Source: Bradyrhizobium genosp. L
Lineage (GTDB): Bacteria > Pseudomonadota > Alphaproteobacteria > Rhizobiales > Xanthobacteraceae
DNA: 64,000 bases
Direction of reading: 5' to 3'
Assembly (NCBI RefSeq): GCF_015624485.1
Contig: NZ_CP061378.1
Location: 6,845,501 to 6,909,500 of the forward strand
Numbering within the stretch: the stretch's first letter is position 1; each line of letters starts with the position of its first letter. The translations under genes were made by a program, and so were the position numbers. The notes under the pieces are model-generated. The model did not search any database. It worked only from the letters and a program-made list of their open reading frames with translations, and had not been told where the DNA came from. This document shows, piece after piece, positions 52,234 through 61,180 of the stretch.

Positions 52234-52320
52234 GTAGGGTGGGCAAAGGAGCGTAGCGACGTGCCCACCTTCAGTTGTCGTGCTCGTGATGGTGGGCACG
52301 CTTTGCTTTGCTCACCCTAC
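52234..52320. repeat. Palindromic repeat, GTAGGGTGGGCAAAGC family
   Basis: GTAGGGTGGGCAAAGGAGCG paired with GCTTTGCTTTGCTCACCCTA and C, with inner GTGCCCACCTT / ATGGTGGGCAC arms. It is followed by GATCCACCCTAC, whose complement GTAGGGTGG supplies the TAG stop of the minus-strand GGDEF-EAL gene. Confidence 0.87.
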
Positions 52321-52328
52321 GATCCACC

Positions 52329-54527
52329 CTACGCCACCAGCGCCTCGGCCCCGCGCTGGGCCTGTAGCAGGCTGACGACCTCGGCATTCGGCCGGGCCCG
52401 GCTGAACAGAAAGCCCTGGCCCTCGTGGCAGCCTTCGGCGCGCAGACAGCTCAATTCGGACTCGGTCTCGACGCCTTCCGCCGTGATGGTGACGCCGAGC
52501 CCGATGCCGAGGCTGACGATCGAGCGCACGATTGCTTGCGCATCGGGATTGGCGCCGAGGTCGCGGACGAAGGATTGGTCGATCTTGATCTTGTCGAACG
52601 GGAAGCTGCGCAGGTAGCTCAGGCTCGAATAGCCGGTGCCGAAATCGTCCATCGACATCCGCACCCCGAGCGCGCGCAGCGCGTGCAGCGTCGCCAGCAC
52701 CTGGCTGCTTTTCTCCAGCAGCAAGGTCTCGGTGATCTCGAGCTCGAGCCGGCGCGCCGGCAGCCCGGACTGCTTCAGCGCGTCGGTGACGACAGACAGC
52801 AGATTGCCGGTGCGGAATTGCAGCGGCGACAGATTGACCGCAACACGAACGTCGTCCGGCCACTGCGCCGCATCCATGCAGGCGCGATGCAGCATCAGCC
52901 CGCCGAGCGCATTGATCAGGCCGGTCTCTTCCGCCACCGGAATGAACTCGCCGGGCGAGATCATGCCGCGCTCCGGATGCGGCCAGCGCACCAGCGCCTC
53001 GAAGCAGGTGATCCGTCCGCTCGCGAGATCGACCAGCGGCTGGTAGTACGGCCGCAGCCCCTCGTTCTGGATCGCATCGCGCAGATCGAGCTCGATCTTG
53101 CGCCGGCTCTGGGCGCGCGCATCCATCTCGGCCTCGAAGAACGAGAAGGTGCCGCGGAAATCGCTCTTGGCGCGCGACAGCGCCATGTCGGCGCTCTTCA
53201 GGAGCTTCTCCGAATCCTCGCCGTCGCCGGGCGACATCGCGATCCCGATGCTGGCGCCGATCACCACCGAATGACCCTCGAGCAGATAGGGCTCGCCGAT
53301 CGCCTCGAGGATGCGCCGGGCCAGCAGCACGGCGTCCTCGGGCCGCGTCACGCCGCCCTGCACGATCGTGAACTCGTCGGAGTTGAGGCGGGCCAGCGCG
53401 TCCTCGTCGCGCAAGGTCGAGCGCAGGCGTTTTGCCACCCCGCGCAACAGCTTGTCGCCGATGCCGTGGCCGAGCGTGTCGTTGACCGCCTTGAAATTGT
53501 CGAGCCCGAGCATCAGCACCGCGACCTTGTCGGTGCTGCGGCGGGTGTGCTGCAGCATCTCGTCCATCTGCTGACGCAGCAGATTGCGGTTCGGCAGGCC
53601 GGTCAGGCCGTCATGCTGCGCCATGAAGGCGAGCCGCGCCTCGGCCCGCTTGCGCTCGGTGATGTCCATCAGCGCGAGCAGCACCGCCGGCTGGTCGCCA
53701 TGCATCAGCTGGCGCGAATAGATCGCCAGATCGATCAGCGTGCCGTCGGCGCGCACATGCTTCCAGGTCCGCGCCGCCTGCTCGTCGCTGCTGCGCCCCG
53801 AGGCCCAGGGCAATTCGGCGTCGAACGCCTGCAGGTTCTTGATCGTCAGCTTCTCGAATTCGGCGCGGGCATACCCGTAATGGGCGATCGCCGCGTCGTT
53901 GACGCCGAGGATGTGCTCGCCGTCGAGCGCGCAGACGATCATCGGCACCGGATTGCTGTCGAACAGCAGGCGGAACGAGGCCTCGCGCTGCTTCAATTCG
54001 GTGATGTCGACGCGCAGACCGACGATGCCGCCGTCCGAGGTCAGCCGCTCCTCGATCAACACGACGCGGCCGTCGGCCAGCACCTGCTCGTGCCGTTCGC
54101 CGGGCTGGTACATCTTCCTGACCCGCTCGGCGATCCATTCCTCCTCGCGGCCCTCGGCCTCGGGATAGTCGCCGCGCTCGACGCCGATGCGGATGGTGTC
54201 TTCGAGGCGCGCGCCGCGCTCGAACAGATCGGCGCTGCGCTGGTAGATTTCGGAATATTTCTTGTTCCAGAGGATGTAGCGGCCCTCGGCATCCAGGAAC
54301 ACGATGCCCTGCGGCAGGATATCGATCGCCTCGCGCAGACGTGCGTTCGATCTGCGGGCTTCCGCGATCGCGGCTTCTGCCTGCGCGCGCTGGCGCACCA
54401 GTTCGCCGATCTCGACAGCGGCGCGGCGCGACGGGCCCGACAGGCGCGGCGCCGGCTTGGCCTGATCGCCGCGCCGTCTGGATCCGATCGCCGGCTTCGA
54501 CTTCTTGATTTTCTTTGGCCGCATCAT
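52329..54527 (-). CDS. PAS-PAS-GGDEF-EAL protein with degenerate GGDEF site
   Basis: About 732 aa, cytoplasmic. A basic N-terminus and coiled coil lead to PAS 1 (LREAIDILPQGIVFLDAEGR) and PAS 2 (LLFDSNPVPMIVCALDGEHI), then a GGDEF domain and an EAL domain. The GGDEF active-site loop reads LNSDEF instead of GGDEF, so cyclic-di-GMP synthesis is unlikely. The EAL domain is intact: CFEALVRWPHPERG, AVNLSPLQF, LEITETLLL, MDDFGTGYSSLSYL and IKIDQSFV. It is expected to hydrolyse cyclic-di-GMP. The start is uncertain (ATG 54527 or 54524, weak ribosome-binding site). The stop codon lies within a GTAGGGTGG repeat end. Confidence 0.9.
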   Translation of the reverse strand: MMRPKKIKKSKPAIGSRRRGDQAKPAPRLSGPSRRAAVEIGELVRQRAQAEAAIAEARRSNARLREAIDILPQGIVFLDAEGRYILWNKKYSEIYQRSADLFERGARLEDTIRIGVERGDYPEAEGREEEWIAERVRKMYQPGERHEQVLADGRVVLIEERLTSDGGIVGLRVDITELKQREASFRLLFDSNPVPMIVCALDGEHILGVNDAAIAHYGYARAEFEKLTIKNLQAFDAELPWASGRSSDEQAARTWKHVRADGTLIDLAIYSRQLMHGDQPAVLLALMDITERKRAEARLAFMAQHDGLTGLPNRNLLRQQMDEMLQHTRRSTDKVAVLMLGLDNFKAVNDTLGHGIGDKLLRGVAKRLRSTLRDEDALARLNSDEFTIVQGGVTRPEDAVLLARRILEAIGEPYLLEGHSVVIGASIGIAMSPGDGEDSEKLLKSADMALSRAKSDFRGTFSFFEAEMDARAQSRRKIELDLRDAIQNEGLRPYYQPLVDLASGRITCFEALVRWPHPERGMISPGEFIPVAEETGLINALGGLMLHRACMDAAQWPDDVRVAVNLSPLQFRTGNLLSVVTDALKQSGLPARRLELEITETLLLEKSSQVLATLHALRALGVRMSMDDFGTGYSSLSYLRSFPFDKIKIDQSFVRDLGANPDAQAIVRSIVSLGIGLGVTITAEGVETESELSCLRAEGCHEGQGFLFSRARPNAEVVSLLQAQRGAEALVA

Positions 54528-54848
54528 CGGAGTAGCACGCCCCACGCGCATTTCAGCTCGGTGGCATTTCTCCGATAAGTATCTGAAAAATTGGTATCTC
54601 TTGACGAGTAGCTGCGCTGCCTGAGAAGACCCGGCTTGCCCGCTTTGCAGGCGCATTCGCGCACCGCGCGAGCTAGCCCCGCCGTGCAAGCGCGATCGAT
54701 CGGAGATTTACGGGCGGAAGCGCCGATGCATGGTGAGGATTGGGTAAACGACCGCGCGATTGCCCAATCCATGCGCTGAACTCCGCCCGCGCGCATCAAT
54801 ATGTGTCAACGTGCGACAGGGTTATCGCGCGGTTAAGGCGCGCGATGG

Positions 54849-54869
54849 CCTCTCCCCGTTGGGGAGAGG
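54849..54869. repeat. Perfect CCTCTCCCC-GTT-GGGGAGAGG hairpin
   Basis: 9-bp perfect stem, 3-nt loop, about 40 bp beyond the stop of the L,D-transpeptidase gene. It has the CTCTCCCC core of the repeat family at 10309 and 23868 and may act as a transcript end. Confidence 0.7.
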
Positions 54870-54908
54870 TAAACCGAACCTGCGGCCAAGCCGATTCGAC
54901 ATTCCGCT

Positions 54909-55346
54909 TTAGTTCGTGATCTCGATGCGCGTGCTGCCGCGGCCTTCGCGTTCGACGAGGCCGTAGAGCGCGGCAGCATGCGAGGGATGCAGGCGCACGC
55001 AGCCATGCGAGGCCGGTCCGCCGAGACGGGCGAGATCGTTGGTGCCGTGGATGGCAAAGCCGCCATGGAAGAAGATCGAATACGGCATCGGCGAGTTGTA
55101 ATATTTCCGCGAGAACCAGCGGCGCGCCATCATCTGCGGATGGAAGACCCCGTTCGGGGTGCCGTAGCCGCTGCGCCCGGTCGACACCGGCCAGCTGTAG
55201 CGCGGTGCGCCGTCGACGCTGACCTCCATGCGCTGCGATGATTTATCGATGTGGACGACGACGTCGGCGCGCGCCGGAGAGAGTGCCGATGCCATCATGG
55301 CAACCACGGCTGCAAATGCCAGCCGTACGCGAAATACGTTTGTCAT
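54909..55346 (-). CDS. L,D-transpeptidase (YkuD domain), small periplasmic form
   Basis: 145 aa with signal peptide MTNVFRVRLAFAAVVAMMAS and more (cleavage near ARA-DV). The YkuD catalytic motif is complete: H100 in FAIHGTNDL, then SHGCVRL with H114 and nucleophile C116. It forms 3-3 peptidoglycan cross-links or attaches proteins to the wall. It is one of the minimal, single-domain forms with no LysM or other wall-binding module. It diverges from mepA across about 200 bp, so two wall-modifying enzymes share a promoter region. Confidence 0.92.
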   Translation of the reverse strand: MTNVFRVRLAFAAVVAMMASALSPARADVVVHIDKSSQRMEVSVDGAPRYSWPVSTGRSGYGTPNGVFHPQMMARRWFSRKYYNSPMPYSIFFHGGFAIHGTNDLARLGGPASHGCVRLHPSHAAALYGLVEREGRGSTRIEITN

Positions 55347-55543
55347 AATACGCCTGCCCTGAAATTTTATTTAGTCGCATGATGTCGCCCGCGACCTGGA
55401 TTTGTAAAGTGCCGCAGGTCACACGCAGACGGAGAAGCCGCGGGTAATCTTAATCCAGCCTGTGGGCGATCAAGCGATTGCGATGATAGCGCCGTTCGCT
55501 TGCGTCGAATCCATGTTAGCCTCGCGCCGACAGAGTGATCCGA

Positions 55544-56488
55544 ATGACACCCCGCCGGCTTCTGATCCCGCTCCTGCTCTCTGCTCTTGCCGCCGGCAGT
55601 TTTGCCTGGGCGCAGGACAAGGGCACCGTCAATCCGAAACCGCTGCCGCCGCTCGCTAACCCTAACGACCCGAAGCTCGGGGCGAGGGAATTGTTCGCGC
55701 GCAAGGTGTTGCCGGCGGCGCTGCCGACCCGATCGATCGGCGGCTACACCAGGGGCTGCATCGCCGGCGCCGTAGCAATGCCGCTGAACGGCGACACCTG
55801 GCAGGTGATGCGGCTGTCGCGCAACCGCTATTGGGGGCACCCCGACATGATCGCGCTGTTGAAGCGGCTCGCCGCCAAGGCGCACAAGGACGCCGGCTGG
55901 CCCGGTATCCTGGTCGGCGACATCGGCCAGCCGCGCGGCGGCCCTGCGCTGAGCGGCCACGCCAGCCACCAGATCGGAATCGACGCCGACGTCTGGCTGA
56001 CACCGATGCCGGATCGCAAATTGTCGCGCGAGGACCGCGAGGAGATGTCGGCGGTGATGATGGTGCGCGACGACCGGCTCGACGTCGATCCGCACGTCTT
56101 CACGCCGGGGCATCTGCTGGTGCTGCGCGATGCGGCGCAGGAGCCGGCCGTGCAGCGCATCTTCGTCAATCCCGCGATCAAGAAGGCGCTGTGCCGCGAG
56201 GCCAAGGGCGACCGCAGCTGGCTGTCGAAGATCAGGCCGTGGTGGGGCCACGACTATCACTTCCACATCCGCATGCGCTGCCCGCCCGGCAGTCCGGAAT
56301 GCAAGGGACAGCCGTCGCAATCCGACGAGGACGGCTGCAAGCCGTCCGACCTCGCCTACTGGTTCAAGGATTCGGTGCTGCACCCAAAACCTTCACCAAA
56401 GCCGGAGAAGCCGCGGCCGCCGGTGACGCTGGCGCAGCTCCCGGCAGACTGTCGGACCGTGCTGAACGCGCCGGACGCCAAGCAATAG
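55544..56488 (+). CDS. mepA: Penicillin-insensitive murein endopeptidase
   Basis: 314 aa with signal peptide MTPRRLLIPLLLSALAAGSF (cleavage near AWA-QD). LAS-type metallopeptidase: the zinc ligands are in LSGHASHQIGIDADVWL and WWGHDYHFHIRMRCP, both intact; the C-terminal cysteines and CKPSDLAYWF tail match MepA. It cleaves D-Ala-meso-DAP cross-links (4-3), and in some organisms 3-3 links, which fits the divergent L,D-transpeptidase neighbour. The start ATG 55544 is preferred; GTG 55535 is also in frame. Confidence 0.94.
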   Translation: MTPRRLLIPLLLSALAAGSFAWAQDKGTVNPKPLPPLANPNDPKLGARELFARKVLPAALPTRSIGGYTRGCIAGAVAMPLNGDTWQVMRLSRNRYWGHPDMIALLKRLAAKAHKDAGWPGILVGDIGQPRGGPALSGHASHQIGIDADVWLTPMPDRKLSREDREEMSAVMMVRDDRLDVDPHVFTPGHLLVLRDAAQEPAVQRIFVNPAIKKALCREAKGDRSWLSKIRPWWGHDYHFHIRMRCPPGSPECKGQPSQSDEDGCKPSDLAYWFKDSVLHPKPSPKPEKPRPPVTLAQLPADCRTVLNAPDAKQ

Positions 56489-56587
56489 TGCGGCGGATTT
56501 TGCCGGCGGCAATTCATTGTCGCCGCAACTTGGGTTAGTATCGCTCCACGAACGCAACGATGACGACCATCGACCCGAGGAGCCGAC

Positions 56588-58162
56588 ATGCCTCTCAGAA
56601 TTGCGATCACGGCGGCGCTGATCGCCACGCTGCAATGTTTCACCGGGTTGAGCACGCCCGTCAAAGCGGCCGATGACCCCGCTTCTGCGAACGCCGCTGC
56701 TGCGGAGATTCCCTGGCCGACCCAATCATGGCCGGTTTCGACGCCCGAAGAACAGGGCATGGACCCGGCGAACCTCGCCCGTCTGGTCGAGAACGTCGGC
56801 AGCTACAAGCAAGACAGCTTCATGGTCATCCGGCACGGCCGGATCGTCGCGGAGGCCTATTACGCGCCTTATGTGGCCGGCATCCCGCACGACCTCAGGT
56901 CGGTGACGAAAAGCGTGATCGGAACGCTGGTCGGGATCGAAGCCCAGCGCGGCGAGCTGGATGATGCCAATCGCGCCGTCCTGGATTTCTTCGCCGACAA
57001 ACCGCGTATCAACGACGACGACATCAAGCGGGCGATGACGGTCCAGCACCTGCTGGACATGACATCGGGCATCAAGTGGCGGGAAAGGGCCTACACGCCG
57101 GACGAGACCATCATGCAGATGTATCGAAGCCCGGACCGCGTGAGCTTCGTGCTCGACCAGCCGATGTCGAATGCACCCGGGACGCAGTTCTACTACAACA
57201 GCGGCAATCCCTATGTGCTGTCCGCCCTGATCACCAGGAAGACCGGCCAGAGCGCGTTTGATTTCGCCAAGAAGGAATTGTTCGCGCCCCTCGGCATCAC
57301 CAACGCCACCTGGGGCCGCGTCGACGCCCAGGGCGTCACCGATGGTGAATCCGGGCTCTACCTCACGCCGCACGACATGGCGCGGATCGGCTATCTCTAT
57401 CTCCATGACGGCATGTGGGACGGCAAGCAATTGATCCCGCGATCATGGGTCGAGCGGGCGAAAGCCGGGCCGGTGAAGGCCACGTTCGGATTTCATTACG
57501 GAAATCTGTGGTGGTCGCTCCCCGCGAAGAACGCCTACATGGCGCGCGGCCGCCATTCGCAACTGATCCTGGTGCTTCCGAAGCTGGACATCGTCGCGGT
57601 GATGACCGGCGTCCTGCGCGACGACGAGTATTACGCGGTCCCGCGCCTGATCGACGACATCTCGAATGCAGTCAAATCCGAGACCGCTTTGCCGGCCGAT
57701 CCGATCGCAGAATCGCTGCTCACCGTCGCGATCCGCCAGGCTGCGACCGAACGGCCGTCCGCGCTGGGCGGCACGCCCGAACTGGCCAAGACGGTCTCGG
57801 GGCGGACCTATCGGATCGACAACAACGATCTGCACGTCAAGACGTTCGCGCTCAATTTCGTCGGGTCGGACTCGTCCTGGACGATCACCACCGAGACCGG
57901 AAAGCCGGATCATCCCGAGCAGCAGTTCACGGGACCGATGGGGCTCGACGGCACGTTCCGCACCAGCGCGCCGGCGTTCTACGGCATCAACGCCGTCAGG
58001 GGCCGCTGGCTCAACGAACATACCTTCGCGCTCGAACGCCGGATTCTCGGCCATGGTGAAACGCAGAGCTGGTTCCTGACATTCGACGGCAACAAGGTGA
58101 GCGTCGCATTCGAGAATACCGACGGCGCCAAGGCTGAACTGCATGGGGAAGCCATGGAATGA
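56588..58162 (+). CDS. Class-C-type serine hydrolase (beta-lactamase/esterase fold), exported
   Basis: 524 aa. Signal peptide MPLRIAITAALIATLQCFTG (cleavage near VKA-AD). The beta-lactamase-fold domain has the SxxK motif at S105-K108 (DLRSVTKSVIGTL), YNSGNPYVLSALI as the YxN motif, and HDMARIGYLYLHDGMWDGKQ. A later RGRHSQLILVLPKLDIVAVM strand stands where the KTG motif would be. A C-terminal domain (about 400-524) rich in beta strands follows. Such proteins are D-aminopeptidases, esterases or 6-aminohexanoate-type hydrolases; true beta-lactamase activity is not implied. It lies between mepA and an unknown exported protein. Confidence 0.87.
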   Translation: MPLRIAITAALIATLQCFTGLSTPVKAADDPASANAAAAEIPWPTQSWPVSTPEEQGMDPANLARLVENVGSYKQDSFMVIRHGRIVAEAYYAPYVAGIPHDLRSVTKSVIGTLVGIEAQRGELDDANRAVLDFFADKPRINDDDIKRAMTVQHLLDMTSGIKWRERAYTPDETIMQMYRSPDRVSFVLDQPMSNAPGTQFYYNSGNPYVLSALITRKTGQSAFDFAKKELFAPLGITNATWGRVDAQGVTDGESGLYLTPHDMARIGYLYLHDGMWDGKQLIPRSWVERAKAGPVKATFGFHYGNLWWSLPAKNAYMARGRHSQLILVLPKLDIVAVMTGVLRDDEYYAVPRLIDDISNAVKSETALPADPIAESLLTVAIRQAATERPSALGGTPELAKTVSGRTYRIDNNDLHVKTFALNFVGSDSSWTITTETGKPDHPEQQFTGPMGLDGTFRTSAPAFYGINAVRGRWLNEHTFALERRILGHGETQSWFLTFDGNKVSVAFENTDGAKAELHGEAME

Positions 58163-58228
58163 GCCGGGAAGATCGGCTAAATCGGGTCAGCTGATCTCCT
58201 CATTCCTCATGATTGCGTTGGACTGGAC

Positions 58229-58735
58229 ATGCACAAACCGCTCCTCACCGCATTGCTGTTGATCGTCTCGGCCCCCGCCTTCGCGGCGGAGGAGCCGAGC
58301 GGCTGCGACAAATTCAAATGGCCGATCGACCATGCGCGCGCCGCGCTGACCGCGCCGGACCGCGCCAAGCTTGCCTCGGGCAGCGAACAGGCGGCATTGC
58401 CGTCGACCGCGATCACGCTGGCGCTGGTGACGCCTGCGGACGCCAAATTGCCGACGCCGCCCGAGCGCGCGCCCAAGGACGGCACCTTCGCCGGCTTCAC
58501 CAGCTTCAAGACCGCGCCGAAGGCCGGGCTCTACACCGTCAGCCTGTCGGCCGGCGCCTGGGTCGATCTGGTGCAGGACGGCCATTTCCTGAAGCCCAAG
58601 GCGTTCAGCGGCGCGACCGATTGCGAGGGGATCCGCAAGACCATGAAGTACGAGTTGACCGCGAGCCCGTTCGTGCTGCAGGTCAGCGGCGCAAAGGACA
58701 ACTCGCTCTCGATCGCGATCCAGCCCTCCGAATGA
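58229..58735 (+). CDS. Exported hypothetical protein (168 aa)
   Basis: Not recognised by me. Signal peptide MHKPLLTALLLIVSAPAFAA. The mature protein has two cysteines that could form a disulfide (PSGCDKFKWP and ATDCEGIRK), and beta-rich segments GLYTVSLSAGAWVDLVQDGH and SPFVLQVSGAKDNSLSIAIQ. It reads like a small periplasmic beta-sandwich. It is 66 bp after the serine hydrolase gene in the same direction, so co-transcription is possible; about 190 bp separate it from modA. Confidence 0.72.
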   Translation: MHKPLLTALLLIVSAPAFAAEEPSGCDKFKWPIDHARAALTAPDRAKLASGSEQAALPSTAITLALVTPADAKLPTPPERAPKDGTFAGFTSFKTAPKAGLYTVSLSAGAWVDLVQDGHFLKPKAFSGATDCEGIRKTMKYELTASPFVLQVSGAKDNSLSIAIQPSE

Positions 58736-58927
58736 GGGCGCTCCGTTAGACAAAGGGTCGCCTTTACCCGTCACACCAGCCTGATATTGTTGGTCTATCG
58801 CGATATTCCGGCGGCCGTAAGCCGTCCGGAAAGCGGCAGAACAGCGCTTCGGCCCTTCGCACCCCACCCACCCAACGCCCGATTTGCGCGTGACCGTTCG
58901 CGCGCGAACTCGCACGGAGCGCTTCTC

Positions 58928-59713
58928 ATGCAACGTATCGCCGGACTTTTCACCGCCTTCGTCATCCTGCTCGGCGCGATCCATTCGCCGGCGAAAGCCG
59001 AGGACAAGACGCTCACCGTCTTCGCCGCGGCCTCGATGAAGAACGCGCTCGACGACATCGACGCGGCCTATACCGCCAAGACCGGTGTCAAGGTCAACGC
59101 CAGTTACGCCGCGAGCTCGGCATTGGCAAAACAGATCGAGCAGGGCGCGCCGGCCGACGTGTTCGTCTCCGCCGACACCGACTGGATGGACTATGCGATC
59201 AAGCAGAAGACCATCAACGAATCGACCCGGGTGAACCTGCTCGGCAACTCGATCGTGCTGATCGCGCCGAAGGATTCCAAGATCGACAACGTCGCCATCG
59301 CCCCCGGCTTCGATCTCGCCAAGCTCGCCGGCGACGGCAAGATCGCGACCGGCGACGTCAAGGCGGTGCCGGTCGGCAAATACGCCAAGGCCGCGCTGGA
59401 GAAGCTCGGCGCCTGGCAGGCCGCCGAGCCGAAATTCGCGATGGCCGAGAGCGTGCGTGCCGCGCTGACGCTGGTGGCGCGCGGCGAGGCCGTGCTCGGC
59501 ATCGTCTATTCGACCGACGCCAAGGTGGAGCCGGGCGTCAAGATCGTCGGCACCTTCCCGGCCGATACGCATCCGGCGATCATCTATCCGGTCGCGGCGA
59601 CCACGACCGCGAAGCCGGAGACCAATGATTATCTCGCCTTCCTGCGCACTTCAGCGGCCAAGGCGATCCTGGAGAAGTACGGCTTCAAGTTCCTGATCAC
59701 TCCGACGACCTGA
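58928..59713 (+). CDS. modA: Molybdate-binding periplasmic protein
   Basis: 261 aa with signal peptide MQRIAGLFTAFVILLGAIHS (cleavage near AKA-ED). ModA signature: TLTVFAAASMKNALDDIDAA, ASSALAKQIEQGAPADVFVS, DTDWMDY, and later GIVYSTDA. It binds molybdate (or tungstate) for the ModBC importer encoded immediately downstream. ATG 58928 has GGAG 8 nt upstream. The 192 bp upstream contains the short palindrome TATCGCGATA (58796) but nothing that clearly matches a ModE box. Confidence 0.95.
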   Translation: MQRIAGLFTAFVILLGAIHSPAKAEDKTLTVFAAASMKNALDDIDAAYTAKTGVKVNASYAASSALAKQIEQGAPADVFVSADTDWMDYAIKQKTINESTRVNLLGNSIVLIAPKDSKIDNVAIAPGFDLAKLAGDGKIATGDVKAVPVGKYAKAALEKLGAWQAAEPKFAMAESVRAALTLVARGEAVLGIVYSTDAKVEPGVKIVGTFPADTHPAIIYPVAATTTAKPETNDYLAFLRTSAAKAILEKYGFKFLITPTT

Positions 59714-59717
59714 CCGC

Positions 59718-60413
59718 GTGTTCGATATCTCGCCAACCGAATGGACGGCGATCCTGCTCTCGCTCAGGGTCGCCGTCATCGCAACCTTGGTGGCGACGCC
59801 GTTCGGCATCGCGTTCGCGTGGCTGCTGGCACGGCGCGATTTTTGGGGCAAATCGCTGCTCGATGCCGCCGTGCATCTGCCGCTGGTGCTGCCGCCCGTC
59901 GTCACCGGATATCTGCTGCTCCTGACCTTCGGCCGCCGCGGCCTGGTCGGCGGTTGGCTCGCCGACCATCTCGGCATCGTGTTTGCCTTCCGCTGGACGG
60001 GAGCTGCGCTTGCCTGCGGCGTGATGTCGTTTCCGCTCTTGGTGCGGCCGATCCGGCTCTCGATCGAGGCGGTCGACCGCCGGCTCGAGCAAGCGGCTGA
60101 GACGCTCGGCGCCGCGCCGTGGCGGGTGTTCGCGACCGTCACGCTGCCGCTCGCGCTGCCCGGCGTGCTCGCCGGCATGGTGCTCGGCTTTGCCAAGGCG
60201 ATCGGCGAGTTCGGCGCCACCATCACCTTCGTCTCCAACATTCCCGGCGAGACCCAGACCATCTCGTCCGCCATCTATTCGCTGATCCAGACGCCGGACG
60301 GCGACACTGCCGCGGCACGACTCGTGATCATCTCGGTCGCGCTGGCGGTCGGGGCATTGGTCGCAGCCGAAGTGTTTGCGCGCCGCGCCACCGCGCGCCT
60401 GCACGGGCAATAG
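59718..60413 (+). CDS. modB: Molybdate ABC transporter permease
   Basis: 231 aa with five to six membrane helices. ModB-type features: LRVAVIATLVATPFGIAFAW, HLPLVLPPVVTGYLLL, and the ATPase-contacting EAA loop LEQAAETLGAAPWRVFATVT followed by AKAIGEFGATITF. GTG 59718 lies 4 bp after the modA stop. It forms the membrane channel with two ModC ATPases. Confidence 0.95.
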   Translation: MFDISPTEWTAILLSLRVAVIATLVATPFGIAFAWLLARRDFWGKSLLDAAVHLPLVLPPVVTGYLLLLTFGRRGLVGGWLADHLGIVFAFRWTGAALACGVMSFPLLVRPIRLSIEAVDRRLEQAAETLGAAPWRVFATVTLPLALPGVLAGMVLGFAKAIGEFGATITFVSNIPGETQTISSAIYSLIQTPDGDTAAARLVIISVALAVGALVAAEVFARRATARLHGQ

Positions 60414-60415
60414 CG

Positions 60416-61087
60416 ATGCTGCGCGTCGACATCACCAAGCAGCTCGGCGAGTTCACGCTGACGGCGGCCTTCTCCAGCGAGGGCCGCGTCACCGGCCTGT
60501 TCGGGGCCTCCGGCTCCGGCAAGACCTCGCTGATCAACATCATCGCGGGGCTGCTGCGCCCCGACCGCGGCACCATCGTGATCGACGGCGAGACCGTCGA
60601 CGACACCGCGGCGCGCATCCACGTCCCGACCTATCGCCGCCGCATCGGCTATGTGTTCCAGGATGCGCGGCTGTTTCCGCATCTCGATATCAGGCAGAAT
60701 CTCGACTACGGCCGCCGCATGAACCGCCTCACTGAGGATCCGGCGCAGCGCAAGCGCATCGTCGATTTGCTCGATATCGGCGCACTGCTGGACCGCCGCC
60801 CCGGAAAGCTCTCCGGCGGCGAGCGCCAGCGCGTCGCGCTCGGCCGGGCGCTGCTGTCGAAGCCGCGCCTCTTGCTGCTCGACGAGCCGCTCGGCGCGCT
60901 CGACGAGAGCCGCAAGCTCGAGATCCTGCCCTATCTGGTGCGGCTGCGCGACGAGGCCGGCGTGCCGATGGTTTATGTCAGCCACGACGCCGCCGAGTTG
61001 CGCCAGCTCGCCACCCAGATCGTGATGCTGCGCCGCGGCCAGGTGACCGCGTTCGGCGGTGTCAAGGTGCTGACGTCGGGCGCCTAG
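60416..61087 (+). CDS. modC: Molybdate ABC transporter ATPase, lacking the C-terminal regulatory domain
   Basis: 223 aa. Walker A FGASGSGKTS (30-37), Q-loop YVFQDARLFPHL, signature LSGGERQRVALGRALL, Walker B LLLLDEPLGALD and H-loop YVSHDAAE are intact. Typical ModC proteins are about 350 aa because of a C-terminal TOBE/molbindin domain that senses molybdate; here the frame stops just after the ATPase domain (GQVTAFGGVKVLTSGA). The gene begins 2 bp after modB. Transport should work, but feedback through that domain should not. Confidence 0.93.
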   Translation: MLRVDITKQLGEFTLTAAFSSEGRVTGLFGASGSGKTSLINIIAGLLRPDRGTIVIDGETVDDTAARIHVPTYRRRIGYVFQDARLFPHLDIRQNLDYGRRMNRLTEDPAQRKRIVDLLDIGALLDRRPGKLSGGERQRVALGRALLSKPRLLLLDEPLGALDESRKLEILPYLVRLRDEAGVPMVYVSHDAAELRQLATQIVMLRRGQVTAFGGVKVLTSGA

Positions 61088-61180
61088 CTGGTCGTGCCGC
61101 AAAAGGCGGCATAAGATTGCCCAGCTTGTCGGCTAGGCGCCGATCGGAGCGCCACACGGGCGCGTGAGGAAAGGCATATT

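Noticed and set aside
56588..58162. Calling the serine hydrolase a beta-lactamase
   Set aside because: It has SxxK and YxN motifs, but also a long C-terminal domain and no clear KTG; this architecture is commoner in peptidases and esterases.
58796..58805. TATCGCGATA palindrome upstream of modA as a ModE site
   Set aside because: It lacks the longer TATA-type arms and spacing expected of Mo-boxes, and 10-bp palindromes of this composition occur by chance in GC-rich DNA.
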